Below, in pieces: positions 48,845-53,393 of a DNA stretch of 53,393 nucleotides (its first letter is position 1; the number at the start of each line of letters is the position of its first letter). The position numbers and the translations under genes are program-made. Below the pieces are notes generated by a model. That model was not told the origin of the DNA, made no database searches, and saw nothing but the letters and a program-made list of their open reading frames with translations. The DNA comes from an uncultured Oscillospiraceae bacterium (GTDB lineage: Bacteria > Bacillota_A > Clostridia > Oscillospirales > Oscillospiraceae): positions 1 to 53,393 of the forward strand of contig CAJUAW010000005.1 in NCBI GenBank assembly GCA_910584605.1, written 5' to 3'.

Positions 48845-50203
48845 TCAGTTTTTCAGGCTCTGCATGGGGGCGGGGATGCGTCCGCCCCGGGCCACAAAGT
48901 CCTTGGCAGAGAAGGGGTGAACGGGCTGAATGGGGGCGGAGCCCAGCAGTCCGCCGAACTCTACCGTATCCCCTACGGTGCAGCCGGGAGCGGGAATGAT
49001 GCGGACGGCGGTGGTCTTGGAGTTGACCATGCCGATGGCGGCCTCGTCGGCGATGATGGCGGAGAGGGTCTCGGCGGGGGTGTCGCCGGGGACGGCGATC
49101 ATGTCCAGGCCCACCGAGCAGACGCAGGTCATGGCCTCCAGCTTGTCCAGGGTGAGGGCCCCGGACCGGGCGGCGGCGATCATGCCCTCGTCTTCGCTGA
49201 CGGGAATGAAAGCCCCGGACAGCCCGCCCACCGAGGAGGAGGCCATCACGCCTCCCTTCTTCACCGCGTCGTTGAGCAGGGCCAGGGCGGCGGTGGTGCC
49301 ATGGGTGCCGCAGACCTCCAGGCCCATCTCCTCCAGAATCCGGGCCACGCTGTCCCCGATGGCGGGGGTGGGGGCCAGGGAAAGGTCCACAATGCCGAAG
49401 GGGGTGTCCAGCCGGCGGCTGGCCTCCTGGGCCACCAGCTGACCCATGCGGGTGATGCGGAAGGCGGTCTTCTTCACCGTCTCGGCTACCACGTCGAAGG
49501 GCTTTCCCTTCACCTCCTGAAGGGCGTGGTATACCACACCCGGGCCGGAGACCCCCACGTTGATGACCCGCTCTGGCTCGCCCACCCCGTGGAAGGCACC
49601 CGCCATAAAGGGGTTGTCCTCCACGGCGTTGCAGAACACCACCAGCTTGGCGCAGCCGAAGCCGCCCCTGTTGGCAGTTTTCTCCGCCAGCTCCTTGATG
49701 GTGCGGCCCATGAGGGCCACCGCGTCCATATCGATGCCCGCCTTGGTGGAGCCCACGTTGACCGAGGAACAGACGATATCCGTAGAGGCCAGCGCCTCGG
49801 GGATGGAGTTGATGAGGATGCGGTCGGCCGCCGTCATCCCCTTCTGGACCAGGGCGGAGAAGCCGCCGATGAAGTTGACGCCGGTGGTCTTGGCGGCCCG
49901 GTCCAGGGCCTGGGCGAAGGGGACGTAGCTGTCCGTCTCCGCGGCGGCGGCCACCAGGGCGATGGGAGTCACCGAGATGCGCTTGTTGACAATGGGGATA
50001 CCGAACTCCTTCTCGATGTCCTCGCCGGTGGCCACCAGCCTCTCAGCATAGCGGGTAATCTTGTCGTACACCTTGTCACAGGCGGTCTTTACATCGCTGT
50101 GGGCGCAGGAGAGCAGGGAGATGCCCATGGTAATGGTGCGCACGTCCAGATGCTGCTGGTCGATCATCTGGATGGTCTGCATGATTTCATGTTGGTTGAG
50201 CAT
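48845..50203 (-). CDS. UPF0210 / PFL family protein
   Basis: 452 residues (RTITMGISLLSCAH, NFIGGFSALVQKGMT, INVGVSGPGVVYHAL, PTPAIGDSVARILEEMGLE, SVGGLSGAFIPVSEDEGM). This widespread family is structurally related to pyruvate-formate-lyase-like barrels, but its reaction is unknown. It is almost always encoded with a UPF0237 ACT protein, as here (12 bp downstream of it), suggesting a ligand-regulated pair. Start ATG 50203 with GGAGG. Confidence 0.92.
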   Translation of the reverse strand: MLNQHEIMQTIQMIDQQHLDVRTITMGISLLSCAHSDVKTACDKVYDKITRYAERLVATGEDIEKEFGIPIVNKRISVTPIALVAAAAETDSYVPFAQALDRAAKTTGVNFIGGFSALVQKGMTAADRILINSIPEALASTDIVCSSVNVGSTKAGIDMDAVALMGRTIKELAEKTANRGGFGCAKLVVFCNAVEDNPFMAGAFHGVGEPERVINVGVSGPGVVYHALQEVKGKPFDVVAETVKKTAFRITRMGQLVAQEASRRLDTPFGIVDLSLAPTPAIGDSVARILEEMGLEVCGTHGTTAALALLNDAVKKGGVMASSSVGGLSGAFIPVSEDEGMIAAARSGALTLDKLEAMTCVCSVGLDMIAVPGDTPAETLSAIIADEAAIGMVNSKTTAVRIIPAPGCTVGDTVEFGGLLGSAPIQPVHPFSAKDFVARGGRIPAPMQSLKN

Positions 50204-50215
50204 AGTTACCTCCGC

Positions 50216-50485
50216 TTAAATCCGGTGCATGGCGTTGAAAATGTCCTCCCGCTGGATGCGGATGGACAGGCCCTGCTCCTGACCGGCCTGCTCCAGGATA
50301 CCGGCCAGATCCCCGATGGACTTCTGGCAGGCGGAGGTATCCACCAGCATGACCATGGTGAAAAACTCCTGGAGAACGGTCTGAGTAATGTCCAGAATGT
50401 TGATGTTGTGCTGGGCCAGCAGGGAGCACACGGAGGCGGTAATGCCCACCCGGTCCTTGCCGATGACGGTAACAATGGCTTTCAT
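50216..50485 (-). CDS. UPF0237 ACT-domain protein
   Basis: 89 residues forming a single ACT domain (MKAIVTVIGKDRVGITASVCSLLA, INILDITQTVLQEFFTMVMLV). ACT domains bind amino acids or other small ligands. The family pairs with UPF0210 proteins across bacteria and archaea; the pair may be a regulatory and a catalytic subunit (inference). In operon with yfbR upstream (14 bp) and UPF0210 downstream. Confidence 0.93.
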   Translation of the reverse strand: MKAIVTVIGKDRVGITASVCSLLAQHNINILDITQTVLQEFFTMVMLVDTSACQKSIGDLAGILEQAGQEQGLSIRIQREDIFNAMHRI

Positions 50486-50499
50486 ACAAAATTCCTTTC

Positions 50500-51075
50500 T
50501 TAATTCAACTCATCCAGGGTCAGCTCGAAGCCGTCCAGGAAGTGTTCCATAAAGTAGTTCAGGGCGGGGATGGGATTTTGCACCAGAGCGGCGTAGGTCT
50601 GCTCCTTGGCCTTTTTGAACTCGGTGTTGCCCGCCTTCAGCTCCTCCACGCACTTGAGGTAGGCGGACAGCTTGTCCGCCGCCTTGACCAGGGCGCGGAT
50701 ATCCGGGTCGGGGATGGTGACCGCCTCCTCAAAGTCGGGGCGCAGGTCGGGAGGGAGCATGGACAGCAGCTTTTTCTCCGCCACCGCCTCCACATCCTTG
50801 TAGGCGGACTGGATGTCCGGATTGTCGTACTTGATGGGGGTGGGCATGTCGCCGGTGAGAATTTCGCTGGCATCGTGGTACAGGGCGGCTACCGCTGCCG
50901 TACCCGGGTCAATCTGACCGCCGAAATAGCGGTTTTCAATGACAGCCAGGGCGTGGGCCAGAACAGCCACTTGGTGGGAGTGCTCCTGAATGTTCTCCAG
51001 CCGGGTGTTGCGCATCAGGCCCCAGCGGTTGATGTACCGCATCCGGGAGATCATGGGGAAAAAGTTGTATGCCAC
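50500..51075 (-). CDS. yfbR: HD-domain 5'-deoxynucleotidase (YfbR family)
   Basis: 191 residues from a GTG start at 51075. HD-domain ligands: RLENIQEHSHQVAVLAHAL (His), ALYHDASEILTGDMPTPIKY (His-Asp and catalytic Glu) and a later Asp in KAADKLSAYLKCVEE. YfbR hydrolyses deoxynucleoside 5'-monophosphates to deoxynucleosides. With the dCMP deaminase and the 5'-nucleotidase it gives three nucleotide-handling genes within 4 kb. First gene of the yfbR-ACT-UPF0210 operon. Confidence 0.92.
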   Translation of the reverse strand: MAYNFFPMISRMRYINRWGLMRNTRLENIQEHSHQVAVLAHALAVIENRYFGGQIDPGTAAVAALYHDASEILTGDMPTPIKYDNPDIQSAYKDVEAVAEKKLLSMLPPDLRPDFEEAVTIPDPDIRALVKAADKLSAYLKCVEELKAGNTEFKKAKEQTYAALVQNPIPALNYFMEHFLDGFELTLDELN

Positions 51076-51140
51076 GGCAGGTTTTCTCTCCTTTTCTGAA
51101 GTCCCCTTATTCTACCATAGCCGAAAGCGGTTGTAAACTG

Positions 51141-51168
51141 AAAAAAGGACGGCTTTTCAGCCGTCCTT
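51141..51168 (-). terminator. Terminator of the XRE-membrane regulator
   Basis: Stem AAGGACGGC/GCCGTCCTT, 6-base loop, followed on the minus strand by TTTT. The stop codon lies in the loop. Confidence 0.8.
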
Positions 51169-51819
51169 CTCCAAAGATTTTTTCTTTTTCCACGCCCGCC
51201 AGGTGAAAAACGCGAGCGCCAGGATCAGCAGGCCCCGGACAATGCCCACCGCAATGGCGAAAACCGTGGACGGATCTCGAAACCCCGGTATTGTAGTATA
51301 ATAGTACAGCCGCCGAAGTCCGCCTATCAGCCCCCGGGGCGACACACTAGTATATGGATTCAGGACGAGCAAGCTCAGCGCCACAGCCAGCCAGCCCGTA
51401 ATAAGATATGGGTGCTTTCTCGCCAGCAGCAGGGGCAGGCCCAGGACGACCAGCGCCGCGCCGGGGAGTATCAGGACGGGCGCCCCCATCAGTCCAACTA
51501 GGCTCAGCCCCACCCCAGTTACCTCAACTATAACACCTAAGGTCTGTATTGGGGTCAGCCCCCGCTTTTCCCGTTCCACGTAAATCACCTTTGCTTCCGG
51601 CGGCTCCGGGGGCTGAGGGGCCTCCCCGTCCCGAACCAGCTCATCCACACTCACGCCGAACAGATCGGCCAGCCGGATGATCTTATCCAGGTCGGGGGTG
51701 GACTGGGCCGTCTCCCACTTACTCACACTCTGCCGGGAGACCTCCATTTTTTCCGCCAGGTCGTCCTGGGACATGCCCCGCTGGGTGCGCAGGGACAATA
51801 TTTTTTCCGCCAATGTCAT
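51157..51819 (-). CDS. XRE-family regulator fused to a membrane domain
   Basis: 220 residues. N-terminal helix-turn-helix (LRTQRGMSQDDLAEKMEVSRQSVSKWETAQSTPDLDKI in pieces), a short Pro/Glu linker (EAPQPPEPPE), then three or four membrane helices (about 95-115, 118-133, 140-155, 190-208) and a basic C-terminus KKKK. The DNA-binding part stays at the membrane; such proteins probably sense envelope or membrane state. Divergent from the SUKH-like gene with overlapping -10 elements. Confidence 0.85.
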   Translation of the reverse strand: MTLAEKILSLRTQRGMSQDDLAEKMEVSRQSVSKWETAQSTPDLDKIIRLADLFGVSVDELVRDGEAPQPPEPPEAKVIYVEREKRGLTPIQTLGVIVEVTGVGLSLVGLMGAPVLILPGAALVVLGLPLLLARKHPYLITGWLAVALSLLVLNPYTSVSPRGLIGGLRRLYYYTTIPGFRDPSTVFAIAVGIVRGLLILALAFFTWRAWKKKKSLEKDG

Positions 51820-51824
51820 AGACC

Positions 51825-51853
51825 TTGACCTCCTCTCGATTTTCTTCTATTAT
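51825..51853 (+). promoter_or_regulatory. Promoter of the SUKH-like/TetR unit
   Basis: TTGACC (51825-51830), 17-bp spacer, TATTAT (51848-51853). The -10 overlaps that of the divergent XRE gene. Confidence 0.55.
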
Positions 51854-51876
51854 ACTGTCAGAGCGGCAAAAAGCAA
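51849..51876 (-). promoter_or_regulatory. Promoter of the XRE-membrane regulator
   Basis: Minus strand TTGCTT (51876-51871), 16-bp spacer, TATAAT (51854-51849). Confidence 0.6.
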
Positions 51877-51937
51877 TCAAGTCCGCTTGGAAATCTCCGC
51901 AACTGACAGTTGCGGCCCGATTGAAGGAGGAAAAAAC

Positions 51938-52633
51938 ATGGCTTTTCACTACGATATCTCCGTTCTGGAGCTTCTGGACATCCTGGGCTGCCAGCCCAAC
52001 CCCGACTACCAGCCCGACCCCCGGCTCCCCGCCCTGCTGAACGATTTTTTAAGTCGGGCCTATAAAAGTCCTCTGTTTAAGACGGCGGACATCTGGACCG
52101 AGCATCCCGCCTGGACCTCCTACGAGGTCCTTGAGGAGCGGATCGAGGAGGACCGGGAATTCTATGAGGAGCACCTGGAGGAGGACGACCCCCTCGCCCC
52201 CTTCTTTAAGCTGCCCAAGGAGCAGTGGTCCACACTGGTGGAGAACTATCTGGAAATTGGCAGCGACTACGCTGCCGGAGTGGTGGAATTTGGCATTCGG
52301 GAGGGGGACCTGGGCCAGCCGGACCCGGTCGTTTACATGCTCCATGAGGAGGACGCTCCCACCGGCTGGAAGCAGTTTGCCCCCAACCTGACCAGTTATC
52401 TGAAATATGTCCTGTGCGCCATCCTGTGCGGCGAGTGCTACCACACCGGGCAGAACGTGCTGGAGAAGGCGGGCTGGACGTATACAGCGTGCGAAAAGCC
52501 GGCGGACGCTCCCATGATTCCTTGTATTTTCGACCTGGCGGTTTGCTGCGGCTATGACCCGGACACCAAGACCGTCCTTGCGATTTTGTCCGACGCCAAG
52601 TGCAAGGCGTATCAAATTACCAAAGAGGGCTGA
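51938..52633 (+). CDS. SMI1/KNR4 (SUKH)-like protein of unknown function
   Basis: 231 residues from ATG 51938 (GAAGGAGG upstream). Acidic and soluble. The middle part (PKEQWSTLVENYLEIGSDYAAGVVEFG, DPVVYMLHEEDAPTGWKQFAPNLTSYLKYVL in pieces) has the SUKH-like pattern of an Asp-containing turn followed by a beta strand and an aromatic helix. SUKH proteins include immunity proteins to bacterial toxins, but no toxin is nearby. The family assignment is tentative. Followed directly by a TetR gene. Confidence 0.6.
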   Translation: MAFHYDISVLELLDILGCQPNPDYQPDPRLPALLNDFLSRAYKSPLFKTADIWTEHPAWTSYEVLEERIEEDREFYEEHLEEDDPLAPFFKLPKEQWSTLVENYLEIGSDYAAGVVEFGIREGDLGQPDPVVYMLHEEDAPTGWKQFAPNLTSYLKYVLCAILCGECYHTGQNVLEKAGWTYTACEKPADAPMIPCIFDLAVCCGYDPDTKTVLAILSDAKCKAYQITKEG

Positions 52634-52635
52634 CT

Positions 52636-53226
52636 ATGGCGAAAAAAAGCACCCGGAACACCCGGGGGAAGATCATTGACGCGGCTTGGAAGCTGTTCTA
52701 CCGCCAGGGTTACGACGACACCACCGTGGAGGAGATTATCGAGGAATCGGGCACCTCCCGGGGGTCCTTCTACCACTACTTCCAGGGCAAGGACGACCTG
52801 CTGTCCACCCTGGCCGACGTTTTTGACCAGAAGTACCAGGCCCTGATGGCGACCATCGACCCGGAGATGGACCGCTTCGACCAGCTGATGTACCTCAACC
52901 AGGAGCTGTTCACCATGATGGAGAACTCCACCCCCCTGGACTTGGTGGCCCGGCTGTACTCTTCCCAGCTGGTGACCCGAGGGGACAAGTCCCTCATGGA
53001 CCACAACCGCATCTACTACCGGCTGCTGCGGCAGATCGTCCTCCAGGGCCAGGAGCGGGGGGAGCTGCGGCGGGACGTCACCGTCAACGAGATGGTGCGG
53101 GCCTACACCCTGTGCGAGCGGGCCCTCATCTACGACTGGTGCCTGTCCGGCGGGGACTACTCCCTCACCCAGTACAGCCGGACCATGATGCCCATGTTTT
53201 TGCAGGGGTTTCGGACCGGAACATGA
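52636..53226 (+). CDS. TetR-family transcriptional regulator
   Basis: 196 residues from ATG 52636, 2 bp after the SUKH-like stop. N-terminal TetR helix-turn-helix (KIIDAAWKLFYRQGYDDTTVEEIIEESGTSRGSFYHYFQGKDDLL in pieces) followed by an all-helical ligand-binding/dimerisation domain. Probably represses a transport or metabolic gene in response to a small molecule; the target may be the gene downstream of the window, whose promoter begins at 53340. RBS is weak and coupling to the upstream gene is likely. Confidence 0.9.
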   Translation: MAKKSTRNTRGKIIDAAWKLFYRQGYDDTTVEEIIEESGTSRGSFYHYFQGKDDLLSTLADVFDQKYQALMATIDPEMDRFDQLMYLNQELFTMMENSTPLDLVARLYSSQLVTRGDKSLMDHNRIYYRLLRQIVLQGQERGELRRDVTVNEMVRAYTLCERALIYDWCLSGGDYSLTQYSRTMMPMFLQGFRTGT

Positions 53227-53267
53227 AAAGTTTGTAGGAATGTACAAAACGGAATTTGATAAAATGT

Positions 53268-53318
53268 ACAGCCTGTTTTCTTGATGATATCAAGGGAAAC
53301 AGGCTGTTTTATCTTTTT
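53268..53318 (+). terminator. Terminator of the TetR gene
   Basis: 11-bp stem ACAGCCTGTTT/AAACAGGCTGT with an inner stem (CTTGAT/ATCAAG), then TTTATCTTTTT. Confidence 0.8.
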
Positions 53319-53339
53319 AAGTACGGAGTACATTCTATG

Positions 53340-53368
53340 TTGTGTTCCGGTTTGCTTTCTGGTATGAT
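53340..53368 (+). promoter_or_regulatory. Promoter reading out of the window
   Basis: TTGTGT (53340-53345), 17-bp spacer, TATGAT (53363-53368) with an extended -10 TGG. It presumably drives a gene beyond the window end. Confidence 0.5.
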
Positions 53369-53393
53369 GTTAGAAATCTGCCTGTTCCGGTCC

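Overview
The window (about 53 kb, GC-rich, roughly 60% by eye) looks like chromosome from a spore-forming, anaerobic gut Firmicute of the Oscillospiraceae type (Flavonifractor/Lawsonibacter/Intestinimonas-like). Pointers are spoIID, RNase Y, LicT/PTS regulation, citrate lyase, a SpoIID-RNase Y-LepA-MnmE housekeeping backbone with Firmicute-type ribosome binding sites, and a palindromic repeat (38675-38795) of a style common in these bacteria. The genus is an inference. I found no tRNA, rRNA, CRISPR array, transposase or phage gene.

Region 1 (1-9 kb): the end of a PfkB sugar kinase, then a minus-strand block: a LytTR response regulator and its GHKL sensor kinase, a terminator, a pair of 10-bp direct repeats spaced 21 bp apart (the LytTR operator format), a membrane-anchored domain-permuted GH3 glycosidase, a second soluble GH3 glycosidase and a GtrA-family membrane protein. 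It reads as a sensor-controlled glycoside/glycolipid module. Region 2 (9-12.4 kb): a lipoprotein, a membrane-tethered zinc-ribbon/beta-helix protein and an XRE regulator; the lipoprotein and regulator promoters share an identical 12-bp upstream box with identical spacing.

Region 3 (12.4-18.9 kb): a complete citrate lyase operon (citD-citE-citF, terminator, citC-citXG) divergent from a LysR gene, with two copies of a 16-bp palindrome between them. Region 4 (18.9-23.9 kb): M20 amidohydrolase, YfcC-type carrier containing an exact 144-bp internal tandem duplication, LysR regulator and arginase, probably amino-acid or peptide catabolism. Region 5 (23.9-27.3 kb): a PTS IICBA transporter and LicT antiterminator, each preceded by its own RAT/terminator switch. 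Region 6 (27.3-42.6 kb): IlvD-type dehydratase, rpsF-ssb-rpsR, MATE transporter, RNase Y, SpoIID, a hemerythrin-CheX-like-REC fusion, LepA with a coupled 88-aa ORF, an XRE regulator, phosphotransacetylase, a decayed XRE gene and MnmE.

Region 7 (42.6-42.8 kb): an ordered array of DnaA-box-like 9-mers upstream of mnmE, including one perfect consensus box, which is a candidate replication origin or DnaA-binding locus. Region 8 (42.8-53.4 kb): a four-gene operon (FAD protein, membrane protein, unknown, metallo-beta-lactamase-fold hydrolase), a zinc-ribbon membrane protein with a dyad over its promoter, nucleotide metabolism genes (dCMP deaminase, 5'-nucleotidase, YfbR), the UPF0210/ACT pair, an XRE-membrane regulator, a SUKH-like protein and a TetR regulator.

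Start codons were chosen from ribosome binding sites and family N-termini. Promoter and operator calls come from reading the sequence only.
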